Source: Mucilaginibacter saanensis (GTDB taxonomy: Bacteria; Bacteroidota; Bacteroidia; Sphingobacteriales; Sphingobacteriaceae). From it: a stretch of 64,000 nt of DNA. The stretch is from the NCBI RefSeq assembly GCF_014200575.1, contig NZ_JACHBZ010000003.1:248001-312000 (forward strand), read 5' to 3'. Below, in pieces: positions 47,652 to 56,509 of this stretch. Position 1 is the stretch's first letter. Each line of letters opens with the position of its first letter. The position numbers were made by a program, and so were the translations under genes. Under the pieces are notes generated by a model. That model did no database searches. It was not told the origin of the DNA and saw only the letters and a program-made list of their open reading frames with translations.

Positions 47652-47782
47652 GGTTTAGGTTTGTTTAAATACTATAAATAATTTTTTTGAAACTAATTTG
47701 TATCAGATGCGCACAAGCGCATATAGCAACAGTACATTCATTTGGCTGTAATAAACAGGTGCCCTAAGAGTAAGCTCCAAAC

Positions 47783-47797
47783 GCTGCGATTCGCAGC
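47783..47797. repeat. Small intergenic hairpin
   Basis: GCTGCG/CGCAGC (47783-47788 and 47792-47797) forms a 6-bp GC-rich stem with a 3-nt loop in the 203-nt gap (47652-47854) between the methyltransferase and GT2 genes. Nothing else was recognised in this gap. Confidence 0.35.
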
Positions 47798-47854
47798 AAC
47801 CTTTGTTTAAACCTTAACATTCCAGAGATATTTCCAGCTGACGAGGGGAATTCG

Positions 47855-48769
47855 CTATTTATTAACCGTCGTTAAATCAAATTTCAACTCTATTTTTTCG
47901 TCATTAACGAGTTTTTCGTTCTGACTTTTTAGCTGCCCCCTGCTTCGCAAAACCTCCCTCATTTTTATAATAATTAAAAACTCGTAGTAGGATATATTGA
48001 TGCAATAGGTAAGTCCGGGTAAGCCTTCTAAAAAACCCAGATTAAAAATATAAGTCTGTATAAAGCGTAGTAAAGGCCATCCTGGAATTTTACTTAACCA
48101 GGATTTTAAGGCTGGGTTCCTGGTGCTGCCATGTGAGCTAAATATATTTTTAAATGGCGGGCGATTGTCCAGTCTTGCTACAGCCTCCAATGAGGAGTAC
48201 CGGTTGTGCCGTTCTATCCAATGTGTCCAACCTTTTGAAAAACCAAAGTGCAAATACGGTTCCTTAATATAATCAACCCTGCCAAGCACTTTGTCTTCTT
48301 TTTGACCATGACCAAAATCTTTATAATTCACTCTCCCCTTTTTCAGCAGTCTTAACTGCCATTTCGGAAAATTATCGCAGTTCTTGATCCATTTTCCTTC
48401 CAACATCATTTTCCAACAGCAATAATAGCCAGCTACCTCTTCATCAGCATTGCTTACTGATGATAAGATGTTCAACTTAAATTCAGGAGTAACAACTTCA
48501 TCAGCATCTAAAAACAGTATCCAATTGTATCTTGCTTTAATATTATCAAGTGCAAAGTTTCTTTGGCTACCAAAGCTTTTAAAGGCATTGCTCCACACGG
48601 TAGCACCATATTGTTCAGCAACCTCACAGGTTTTGTCTATACTAAGGGAATCCAGAACATGCACATCATCAGTCCACTCCAATGACCTTAAACATACCGG
48701 AAGATCAACTTCCTCATTTTTAGTCAAAATTATTACAGAAATCATTTCATTAATATTAACAGGGTTCAA
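47855..48769 (-). CDS. Glycosyltransferase family 2 (WaaE/KdtX-like)
   Basis: 304 residues of the GT-A fold. ISVIILTKNEEVDLPVCLRS opens the domain, LDSLSIDKT and FLDADEVVTPEF supply the donor and metal-binding region, and WIKNCDNFPKWQLRLLKKGR with FGHGQKE is typical of the WaaE-like group. The upstream ATG (48769) overlaps the GMC oxidoreductase gene by 14 nt; the ATG eight codons later (48745) is also plausible and would avoid overlap. It probably adds a glucose- or similar residue. Confidence 0.9.
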   Translation of the reverse strand: MNPVNINEMISVIILTKNEEVDLPVCLRSLEWTDDVHVLDSLSIDKTCEVAEQYGATVWSNAFKSFGSQRNFALDNIKARYNWILFLDADEVVTPEFKLNILSSVSNADEEVAGYYCCWKMMLEGKWIKNCDNFPKWQLRLLKKGRVNYKDFGHGQKEDKVLGRVDYIKEPYLHFGFSKGWTHWIERHNRYSSLEAVARLDNRPPFKNIFSSHGSTRNPALKSWLSKIPGWPLLRFIQTYIFNLGFLEGLPGLTYCINISYYEFLIIIKMREVLRSRGQLKSQNEKLVNDEKIELKFDLTTVNK

Positions 48770-50450
48770 TCAATTCAGTGGTAATTTTTTCAGGCCCGGA
48801 TATTGTCATTACTTTATTTAAATGATGGGCCAACCGTACCGCAAAGGCACCTAAGAAAAACGTTGGATTGGCTTGTCCGGAAGTTGGGAATACCGAACTG
48901 CTGCAAACAAATACATTTTTGGTGCCCCATACTTTTAAATTGCGGTCAACTACTCCCAACTGGCTGGAGTCGGCAATGCGGGTAGTGCCATTTTGATGTA
49001 GCCCATCTTTTGACATCGTTTTAATAGCCTCAGGCAGTTCATCTTTACTAAACCAGTATTTTAGTTCGCCGCAGCCGCTTTCTTTTAAACTCTCATCAAG
49101 TACTTCATGTAATTTAATTACTGACGCCACATCAGCATCTGTGAGCTCGTAGTTGATGATCAAACTCTCGCCATCGGAGCCAAGCAACATATTGCTTTGG
49201 GCATTTGGTGTTTGTTCCGAATGGAAATGAAGCGCATAACAATTATCCGGACTAAACAAAAACACGCCCGGCAGTTTACGTTTAAGCAAGTACCTTTTAT
49301 AAAAAATTGATGCCGGCTTTAACAACGAATTTGGTAATCCCCGGCATATATTACTTAAGTGGCCCGGCAAATTGTTCACTTTACCTTTAGTAACGGAATG
49401 GGCTATAGCAGGCGGAGCCAGTTTTTTACCTAAAACCGGAGTAATCATCGCCATATACATGAATGACATAGCACCACTACGATGTTTAGGGTCAAAATAA
49501 AGCGGGTTATCAAGCCAAATTGCGGTATTTAATAAATTATTCGCCTGTAAAAACTTATTATCGAATTGAAAACGCCTGCGCAGATAAGTGCCGTCAGTAT
49601 CCCTGATAAAACCATAATCTGTTTTTTTAGGGTTGCCTTTAAATTTTACAGAAGCTATTTTGCCCGATAAATGCCCCTGGTAATATTTGCCTAATGCATC
49701 GGGTTTACCCCCTATGTTATTAAACAACTGCGTATTTCTTAGCAGTAAACGTGTTGTTTCCTGTGCACCCGCAGCCAAAACAAATGCAGTCGCCTTAATT
49801 TTAGTTAGTACTCCTGTTCTTACTTCGCGCACGTGCAAATAAGATATATTGTCATCACCATCCGGAGATGAAAAATCCCTTGCTTCTACACCCTGTAATA
49901 AAGTTAAATTGTGTTGTCTTTCAATATCATCAGCATATCTTTTACCAAAGCGGGTTGGCATGCTCCATCTTTCCAAAGCACTATCAGTAACCACCCCTTT
50001 TTTAAATCCTTCGGCAACGGGTTTATATGGTATATGGCGTAGTTCTGTTAAATCAAAAGCCGGGGTACCACACTCAAAATAACGGGCTGCAGGTGCCATA
50101 AACTTTTTAACATCCTCAAACAAACTTAAATCCCAGGTGCAATTGCCTTCTAAAACAGGGCGATCTAAAAAGTCCACTTCGTCATAACTTACACAACGGC
50201 CTCCCCATGTTGCAGATGTGCCGCCTAATCCTTTGTTAGTGCATTCGTAAGGCGGATGATGATTGACCTTATTGGCCAGGGAAATAGAATTATCAAGCGC
50301 GTTCTCTTTTGACTGATTCTTATTTCCATACTCTACCAAGATTACGCTTTTTTCGGGATTGTTGCTGGCATACTCTAACGCTACAATGATCCCGGCAGGG
50401 CCACTCCCTATTACGCAAATATCAAAGTATGTATTATCATTCCAGTCCAT
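48756..50450 (-). CDS. GMC-family FAD-dependent oxidoreductase
   Basis: 564 residues. FDICVIGSGPAG at the N-terminus is the FAD-binding turn, GLGGTSATWGGRC and AFVLAAGAQETTRLLLRN are GMC features, and the C-terminal HQNGTTRIADSSQLGVVDRN and SSSVFPTSGQANPTFF include the conserved active-site region. No signal peptide. Such enzymes oxidise sugars or alcohols. Placement inside the glycan locus, overlapping the GT2 gene and 12 nt after the acetyltransferase, suggests it oxidises a sugar or lipid intermediate. The substrate is unknown. Confidence 0.88.
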   Translation of the reverse strand: MDWNDNTYFDICVIGSGPAGIIVALEYASNNPEKSVILVEYGNKNQSKENALDNSISLANKVNHHPPYECTNKGLGGTSATWGGRCVSYDEVDFLDRPVLEGNCTWDLSLFEDVKKFMAPAARYFECGTPAFDLTELRHIPYKPVAEGFKKGVVTDSALERWSMPTRFGKRYADDIERQHNLTLLQGVEARDFSSPDGDDNISYLHVREVRTGVLTKIKATAFVLAAGAQETTRLLLRNTQLFNNIGGKPDALGKYYQGHLSGKIASVKFKGNPKKTDYGFIRDTDGTYLRRRFQFDNKFLQANNLLNTAIWLDNPLYFDPKHRSGAMSFMYMAMITPVLGKKLAPPAIAHSVTKGKVNNLPGHLSNICRGLPNSLLKPASIFYKRYLLKRKLPGVFLFSPDNCYALHFHSEQTPNAQSNMLLGSDGESLIINYELTDADVASVIKLHEVLDESLKESGCGELKYWFSKDELPEAIKTMSKDGLHQNGTTRIADSSQLGVVDRNLKVWGTKNVFVCSSSVFPTSGQANPTFFLGAFAVRLAHHLNKVMTISGPEKITTELIEPC

Positions 50451-50462
50451 GTGCTATTTATT

Positions 50463-51032
50463 TTATTTATTCAGAAAATCAGTACGGGTCTTTAACGCAA
50501 CGGCCGGGTTACCTCCATAAACTGTCCAGGGTTTTAAATCACGTGAAGTAACGGCAGCAGCACCTAAAACACTCCCTTCCATACAGTTTACGCCAGGCAA
50601 AACCACCGCCTTTGAGCATATCCACACATAAGGTTGTATTACTATCTCTTTCATGATATAGGTAAAATCGGATGTGTTATAATCATGGGTAGCGCCGCAC
50701 AAAAATGAGTTTTGAGATAAAACTGCATGATGGCTCAGGTAAACACCACCAGGGTTATATACCTCTACCGCCGGACCAATGGTAACCACATCTTCTGTTA
50801 CCAACAGCCATGGCGCCCATATTTTGCAATCAGGATAAATGGTGTTTTGTTTGCCTATTTTACCTCCAAAAAGCCTTACTATCATTACCCGCCATTTGTG
50901 CATGGGGTTGGGTGTCCACCGGCAAAGCAGTAACCATGTAATATTCCAGCAAAACCGTTTAAGTTTATTGGAGAATGAAAATACAGGGCGCAAGTAACCA
51001 TCTTCGCTTAATTTATCATGAACAGAGAACAT
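50463..51032 (-). CDS. WcaF-like hexapeptide acetyltransferase
   Basis: 189 residues. Left-handed beta-helix repeats span about 60-180 (IGKQNTIYPDCKIWAPWLLV, VTIGPAVEVYNPGGVYLSHH, VVLPGVNCMEGSVLGAAAVT). The loop CGATHDYN holds the catalytic His. The N-terminus FSFSNKLKRFCWNITWLLLC is as in colanic acid WcaF. It should O-acetylate a sugar of the repeat unit with acetyl-CoA. It is followed 12 nt later by the GMC oxidoreductase gene. Confidence 0.9.
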   Translation of the reverse strand: MFSVHDKLSEDGYLRPVFSFSNKLKRFCWNITWLLLCRWTPNPMHKWRVMIVRLFGGKIGKQNTIYPDCKIWAPWLLVTEDVVTIGPAVEVYNPGGVYLSHHAVLSQNSFLCGATHDYNTSDFTYIMKEIVIQPYVWICSKAVVLPGVNCMEGSVLGAAAVTSRDLKPWTVYGGNPAVALKTRTDFLNK

Positions 51033-51067
51033 ATATTATTTAGGAGATTAAGTTAAGAGAGTTTTAT

Positions 51068-52291
51068 TTATTGAGTTTGTGATACACGCACCGCATCATG
51101 AAAGCGATTGATCACTGATTTTACAGCAAAAAACTGCTCGTAACAGTGGCGGCCATTAATCCCCATATCCATTTTTTGTTTGGGAGATAAAGTATTCCAT
51201 TCTTTGAGCTGGTGAATGATACCCTCCTCATCATCATTGGCAACCAAAGCCCCGCCTGCATTTTTTATTTCGCGCCAGATATTTACCTGATTTGAAATCA
51301 GTACCGGCTTTTTACAGGCCATAGCCTCAACTACGGCAATTCCGAAATTTTCCTGGTGACTGGGCAATACAAAGGCATCACAACCATAAAAGGCGCCCCA
51401 TTTAGCGTTGCCGCTTAACATACCGGGGAAATAAACCAAATCCTTAATTAAAGCTGATTGCGCTACCCATTGCTGCATTTGTTTTCCGTAAGCAGTATCT
51501 AACCCCGGGCCAGCTATAACGAGCTTAGGAATACTATTTAAATCCTGATTGATAATTGCTGCATATTTACGCTCGACCATTTTCAGGTATGCTTTTATTA
51601 ACAGATCAGTACCTTTTTTCTCGTTGATCCTGCTTAAAAAAAGCAAGTATGAACTGTCTTTAATCTCAGGGCATCCTTCTTTAAAGGCATTAATCATTTC
51701 TGTTTTAAAGGCCGGAGGTTCTTCTACCCCCAGGCCTACAACAGTTTCACGTTTAGGTTTGTATGGCCAGAAAGGCTCACGGGCAAGTTGTAATTCAGTT
51801 TCGCAGGTAAATAATAGACCATTTGAACGGTTGACCACATTTTTTTCAATAAGCCTCCAGTAAAGGGCATTTCTAAAAGCCTTCATTCTTCTCCCCTTAG
51901 CACGCTGAAAGTACGGATCAAGCATGCCATGAGGCATTACAAAAAAACGGGGGTGTTTGTTGATGTCATCATGTTGCTTTTTTAGTTGCTTGAATGCCCT
52001 TTCAACAGCGTAACCATGATAAAGCCATAACCCGTGCAAAATTACGGCATCAAAACGCTCCACATTTTGAAGCAACCACGGGAGCAACTGACTGCCATAA
52101 TACCACGGGCCTTTTGCAGGCCCCAAAGCATATTGTGTAAATATATCCGTTTGATTAAATACCGATTCATCCAAACTTACAACCTCGTTATATATCCCTA
52201 TTTTACTCAAGCCATCGGCCAAAGTGTGTACCGCCTGGCATACGCCACCGGTTTTAGGATCCATACTGGCAATAACGTGAAGTATTTTCAT
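51068..52291 (-). CDS. Glycosyltransferase family 4
   Basis: 407 residues with a GT-B fold. MKILHVIASMDPKTGGVCQA is a typical N-terminal glycine loop, and YLLFLSRINEKKGTDLLIKA, LVIAGPGLDTAYGKQM and VLPSHQENFGIAVVEAMACK mark the donor-binding domain with its EX7E region. It should transfer a nucleotide-activated sugar to the lipid-linked glycan. Specificity cannot be read. It lies 11 nt from the GT9 gene stop-to-start. Confidence 0.9.
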   Translation of the reverse strand: MKILHVIASMDPKTGGVCQAVHTLADGLSKIGIYNEVVSLDESVFNQTDIFTQYALGPAKGPWYYGSQLLPWLLQNVERFDAVILHGLWLYHGYAVERAFKQLKKQHDDINKHPRFFVMPHGMLDPYFQRAKGRRMKAFRNALYWRLIEKNVVNRSNGLLFTCETELQLAREPFWPYKPKRETVVGLGVEEPPAFKTEMINAFKEGCPEIKDSSYLLFLSRINEKKGTDLLIKAYLKMVERKYAAIINQDLNSIPKLVIAGPGLDTAYGKQMQQWVAQSALIKDLVYFPGMLSGNAKWGAFYGCDAFVLPSHQENFGIAVVEAMACKKPVLISNQVNIWREIKNAGGALVANDDEEGIIHQLKEWNTLSPKQKMDMGINGRHCYEQFFAVKSVINRFHDAVRVSQTQ

Positions 52292-52302
52292 TTTTATAAC
52301 TG

Positions 52303-53409
52303 TCAGGATAAAATAGGATTTACAGAATGGGTGATGTTTTTCTGCTTGTTATCTATTACTTTCAACACCGCCTGCTGCACCTGTTCAACAGAAATTGAAA
52401 GAATACATTTTTTTTGTTGAGTAATGCAAACCTCTAAACCACATCCGGCACATGCTGGCAGGTTATACAATATTTGATTAAAATTTCCCCGTGGAAACCA
52501 TTGTCCCGGTAAATTTCTGGCCGAATATATGCCCACACAAGGTACACCAACACAGGCAGCAAGGTGCATTGGGCCACTGTCATGCCCTATAAAAACATTA
52601 GCTTTTGCTAAAACCGCTGCCGATTCTCTGGGTGTAGTTTGTCCGCATAAATTAATGCTATGCTTACCCCAGGCCAACAAACACCTATCACCTGCATCTT
52701 TTTCGTTAGGAGCGCCAATTACCAATAACTGCCATCCCGGTAAGGCAAATGACAAATTTTCAAGTAGTATTAACCAGTTATCAAGCTCCCAGTCATTAGC
52801 CGGATTTTTAGTACCTAACGAAATAACCAGCGTTGATGTATACTGCTGCTGCCCTTTATAGCAATTGTCAGCTACTAATTTTTCATCCTTTGTTAATTTC
52901 AGATCCCAATAATGGTTATCTTCTAATGGGATACTGCCTAAAACATCTATTCGGCGAGCTAATCTTTTGGCCTCCCATTCATTAACGCCCGTAAGCGGAT
53001 CTTTTGCTACTTCAAAATCTTCGTTCGCGCCATCAAAACCAATCAATGTTTTAACTCCCGCCGCTTTAAAAAACAAATAATCTCTTTTAAATGCTAACCG
53101 CGAGCGTGTTGGAGTTATGTTAACCACGGTATCAATTTTAAGGCGGCGTATTTTCAATATAATATCCAATAAAACACGAGGGCTTCTTGTGCCAACCGGG
53201 TAATTAATAACCCGGTTAAAGAAATAATTTTGTCCTAAAACGGCTTCGAGCGGTGCTGCTTTAGCCATAACAGGACGATTGGTTAACAACGTAATATCGG
53301 CATCAGGGAAACTATCCTTTATCTTATGGAAACAAGGCAATGCCATTACGGTATCGCCAAGGCTCCCCAAGCGGTAAATAAGGATATTGTTTTTTGTAAG
53401 CCTGCTCAT
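52303..53409 (-). CDS. GT9 glycosyltransferase (heptosyltransferase family)
   Basis: 368 residues. ILIYRLGSLGDTVMALPCFH is the N-terminal GT9 signature (RxGxxGD), and FIGHDSGPMHLAACVGVPCV the donor site motif. The C-terminus has an unusual cysteine-rich stretch (PACAGCGLEVC). Adjacent genes gmhA and the heptose kinase make a heptose donor plausible, fitting the classical heptosyltransferase role. It follows the kinase gene by 17 nt. Confidence 0.9.
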   Translation of the reverse strand: MSRLTKNNILIYRLGSLGDTVMALPCFHKIKDSFPDADITLLTNRPVMAKAAPLEAVLGQNYFFNRVINYPVGTRSPRVLLDIILKIRRLKIDTVVNITPTRSRLAFKRDYLFFKAAGVKTLIGFDGANEDFEVAKDPLTGVNEWEAKRLARRIDVLGSIPLEDNHYWDLKLTKDEKLVADNCYKGQQQYTSTLVISLGTKNPANDWELDNWLILLENLSFALPGWQLLVIGAPNEKDAGDRCLLAWGKHSINLCGQTTPRESAAVLAKANVFIGHDSGPMHLAACVGVPCVGIYSARNLPGQWFPRGNFNQILYNLPACAGCGLEVCITQQKKCILSISVEQVQQAVLKVIDNKQKNITHSVNPILS

Positions 53410-53426
53410 AATATTGATGATAAACT

Positions 53427-54440
53427 TTAATTTAAATCGCTGTGATACTCCATATCTGCTTTTTCAAGCCAATCCTTTAGCTCATCTGCAGATACCGGTG
53501 CTGTACCTACATGAGCAACTACACAACCTGCAGCAGCATTAGCCAAGCGGGCAGCTTCGGCTGCATTTGCTCCGCTGGCAAGTGCAGCGGTTAAAGTAGC
53601 AATCACGGTATCACCAGCTCCGGATACATCATAAACCTGTCGGGCTACCGTTGGCAGCCGTTCAACTACTTTGCCGTTGCGGCTGATGGCCATGCCGTCT
53701 GCTCCCAGGGTTACAATAAGTAAATCAGGACTATAGATTTCATAAATACGCTGACAAACTTTTTCAAGCGGATATTTTTCACCAGGTCCGGGTTCGGCTA
53801 ATTCAGCCATTTGCAACGCCTCTGACCTGTTAGGCGTCAGTAACCCAACATTTCTGAAAGATAACTTACGGGATGGTTTGGGATCAACAGCTACAAGCAA
53901 TCCCGGCATGGTGCGGGCAATTTTCAATACGCTATCAACAAGTGATTGTGTAATTACCCCTTTAGCATAATCAGATAATATAACGGCATCAACTTCCCTC
54001 AATGCTTCAGCCAGCATTTTCTCAAAATCAGGCGATGAATCTATTGTATAACATTCCCGTTCAAGCTCACGATCAATACGGCAAATTTGTTGCGAATGAA
54101 CAATAACCCGTGTTTTAATAATGGTAGGTGCCTGGAAAAGTAATTCATTCGATAAATATTTCACCCGCTTATCGGAGAGTATATTAACCAGACGCATACC
54201 TGCGTCATCCGGAATACAATGCCCCGTTATGGCGGTTTTTACACCCAGGTTGGTTAAGTTTAAGGCTACGTTAGCCGCCCCGCCAGCTGTATAGGTATCT
54301 TTCTTTACCTGTACTATAGGTACAGGCGCTTCCGGCGATATCCTGTGCACATCGCCCCAAACATAATGATCAAGCATCAGGTCGCCTATCACCAGCACCT
54401 TCACTCCACTTAAATTTTCAAGTAAATATGTCAAGTTCAT
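53427..54440 (-). CDS. D-glycero-beta-D-manno-heptose-7-phosphate kinase (HldE N-domain)
   Basis: 337 residues of the PfkB kinase family. VIGDLMLDHYVWGDVHRISP near the start, TAGGAANVALNL, LLTPNRSEA and DVSGAGDTV (catalytic Asp) match the RfaE1 domain. The nucleotidyltransferase domain found at the end of many HldE proteins is absent. I chose the ATG at 54440; the frame also begins at a TTG eight codons upstream that would overlap gmhA, and the ATG leaves a clean 5-nt gap. It should phosphorylate heptose-7-P to the 1,7-bisphosphate. Confidence 0.9.
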   Translation of the reverse strand: MNLTYLLENLSGVKVLVIGDLMLDHYVWGDVHRISPEAPVPIVQVKKDTYTAGGAANVALNLTNLGVKTAITGHCIPDDAGMRLVNILSDKRVKYLSNELLFQAPTIIKTRVIVHSQQICRIDRELERECYTIDSSPDFEKMLAEALREVDAVILSDYAKGVITQSLVDSVLKIARTMPGLLVAVDPKPSRKLSFRNVGLLTPNRSEALQMAELAEPGPGEKYPLEKVCQRIYEIYSPDLLIVTLGADGMAISRNGKVVERLPTVARQVYDVSGAGDTVIATLTAALASGANAAEAARLANAAAGCVVAHVGTAPVSADELKDWLEKADMEYHSDLN

Positions 54441-54445
54441 ATTTA

Positions 54446-55027
54446 TTAATTTAGTGTATTCCAATCTGCTGTATCTAATAACTCAAGCCACTGATGCAGG
54501 ATAAACGTGTGTACCTCCTGAATGCGGGCAGTAGTATTACTGGGCACAATAATTTCGTGATCACAAGTGCCTTTCATCGCTCCGCCTTTTTTTCCGCCTA
54601 AGTAAATAGTAACGATACCTTGCCTACGCGCCTGCTCAAAAGCTGCCAGCACATTGGCACTGTTACCACTGGTGCTAAAGCCAACAAGTATATCATTAGG
54701 TTTACCAAGGCCGTGCACTTGTCTTGAAAATATTTGTTCAAAACCATAGTCGTTTCCAATACAGGTTATGGCAGTCACGTCTGCATTAAGACAGATAGCC
54801 GGAAGACTCCTGCGCTCGGCCTGATAACGTCCAACCAATTCTTCAGATAAATGAAGGGCATCGGCAGCACTGCCGCCATTACCGCATGTAAGTAACTTGC
54901 CGCCATTTAAAATAGAATTTTGTATGGCCAATGCCGCTGCTAATATCTTTTTTTCTAATTGTTTACAGGCATTAAGCACATCAATTAATTCATTGACGGC
55001 TGTAGCATAGGGGGATGCGATGGTCAT
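54446..55027 (-). CDS. gmhA: Sedoheptulose-7-phosphate isomerase
   Basis: 193 residues, usual length. The SIS domain shows TCGNGGSAADALHLSEELVG and VGFSTSGNSANVLAAFEQAR, with the catalytic Glu in the first stretch and a His in EVHTFILHQW. It converts sedoheptulose-7-P to D-glycero-D-manno-heptose-7-P. It sits immediately before the kinase gene, giving the first two steps of activated heptose synthesis. Phosphatase (GmhB) and nucleotidyltransferase are not in the window. Confidence 0.94.
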   Translation of the reverse strand: MTIASPYATAVNELIDVLNACKQLEKKILAAALAIQNSILNGGKLLTCGNGGSAADALHLSEELVGRYQAERRSLPAICLNADVTAITCIGNDYGFEQIFSRQVHGLGKPNDILVGFSTSGNSANVLAAFEQARRQGIVTIYLGGKKGGAMKGTCDHEIIVPSNTTARIQEVHTFILHQWLELLDTADWNTLN

Positions 55028-55071
55028 ATATATTTTTTATTTAATATTATTCTTTAAATAACTTGTAAAAC

Positions 55072-56505
55072 TTAATTAGGCAGGTAGTTGGTGCCTGATG
55101 CAGCAACTGTTTCGGTGTTACTGTCAATAGTTTTAACCAGCCAAAGTTTTGGGTTGGGTTTGCGCAATGCAGCAAGGATTAAGCCGCCCAGGATAACATC
55201 AAACCCTAAGGACGTAGGCTGGGCCCATTGGCCCTGCATAATAGCAAGCAAACCAACACTACAAATCATCCATGGTAAAAAATCTTTGCTCGCTATTTTC
55301 TTATAGCTATCTATCCCCATATTAACAACCAGTATTATACGGATAACAATTACGCCAAAACCCATGATAATGCCCATCTCTCCTATCAAACGCCCCCATT
55401 CACCTTCAGATATAAGGTAAACGGTATTATCACCGGCTATCAGCATACTCCCAACGCTGGTTCCCATTCCTATTCCGTAGCCAAAAAAAGGTTTATCTGC
55501 CGATTCAATGATCGCTCCCACCATTCCTCCTAAAAACCGGTCAACAAACACACCGCCAACCCCCCCTTCAGTTTCATTTGCATTGGAGAAACGTGTGGTG
55601 AAAGCCTCCATAGGTGTAGCAAAAAAACTTGTTTTACTTAACAAGGCAAACGTAATAGCTAATACCATCACAGCCATTAATAGCTTGCCCAAATATTTAG
55701 GATTGCGCGAAATAGCAACCAATGCTGATAAAAGACAAGCCAGTACCAATGAAGTTAAGCTCCGGCTGATAGATAAAGGAATAGCCAAAAGCAAACCGCC
55801 TGTTGCCCCTATGAGCATGATCCGGTTAACTCCTTTCGGGGTAAGCCAGAAATAAAATATATAAGCAGCTGAAAAACCGAAAAAAAGAGCCGTGCCATTG
55901 GTAAATGAAAAAGTTGCAGGTGGCCTGAAAAAACCCATGGCACCATCAAAGCCTCCACCCTTTGTATCGCCGCCTACACCCCGGTTTACCCAGGCTGATT
56001 GAGGACTGTAAAATTGCATGGCTATTAAAGCAGCCATTGGTATAGTGATCCACAAGGTGGCTTTACCAATTTTTATAACATCATCCCGGTCAAACACACG
56101 CCCGATTACAAACATTAACGGGAAGTGGATCATTAATATACGTGCCCCATATATGGCCACTGCGATATTGCCGTGTCCAAATGCCATAGCCGTTATAATT
56201 CCCAGGCCACCTATAAGCAGCATGATGTTAATGTACAAATTGGACGGGAGTAGATTTTTTTTCCAAGCCAGTAATACAAGCCAAAGGGCCAAGGGATCAC
56301 GAACCACCAACAAGGGAGTAGATAAACCAGGCAAAACCCATTTACGCAAAGCTCCTTCAAATATCAATAGTAAAAAATATGCCCAAATGCCTTGTTTAAG
56401 TAGTCTGTTAGGGTCCCTGTTTAAAACAGGTCTGGCAATATAAAATTTGCTTAAACCAGCATTTTTTGCCGCGTTAATGGTTGAAGACATATCAATAACA
56501 GCCAT
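55072..56505 (-). CDS. O-antigen polymerase/ligase-like membrane protein (Wzy-type)
   Basis: 477 residues with about ten to twelve hydrophobic segments. FEGALRKWVLPGL and a large hydrophilic loop near 295-345 (KPFFGYGIGMGTSVGSMLIA, LISEGEWGRLIGEMGI) resemble Wzy/WaaL-type proteins with the GNE/WGE motif. It probably polymerises repeat units in the periplasm; the family is too divergent for certainty, and ligase is possible. It lies 44 nt upstream of gmhA and 4 nt downstream of a GT4 gene. Confidence 0.82.
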   Translation of the reverse strand: MAVIDMSSTINAAKNAGLSKFYIARPVLNRDPNRLLKQGIWAYFLLLIFEGALRKWVLPGLSTPLLVVRDPLALWLVLLAWKKNLLPSNLYINIMLLIGGLGIITAMAFGHGNIAVAIYGARILMIHFPLMFVIGRVFDRDDVIKIGKATLWITIPMAALIAMQFYSPQSAWVNRGVGGDTKGGGFDGAMGFFRPPATFSFTNGTALFFGFSAAYIFYFWLTPKGVNRIMLIGATGGLLLAIPLSISRSLTSLVLACLLSALVAISRNPKYLGKLLMAVMVLAITFALLSKTSFFATPMEAFTTRFSNANETEGGVGGVFVDRFLGGMVGAIIESADKPFFGYGIGMGTSVGSMLIAGDNTVYLISEGEWGRLIGEMGIIMGFGVIVIRIILVVNMGIDSYKKIASKDFLPWMICSVGLLAIMQGQWAQPTSLGFDVILGGLILAALRKPNPKLWLVKTIDSNTETVAASGTNYLPN

Positions 56506-56509
56506 GATA

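Noticed and set aside
48450..48821. Plus-strand ORF of 123 codons opposite the GT2 and GMC genes
   Set aside because: Antisense to two well-supported enzymes that overlap here; no domain.
55508..56443. Plus-strand ORFs of 115 and 141 codons opposite the Wzy-like gene
   Set aside because: Antisense reading of membrane-protein codons; composition is not protein-like and no motif is seen.
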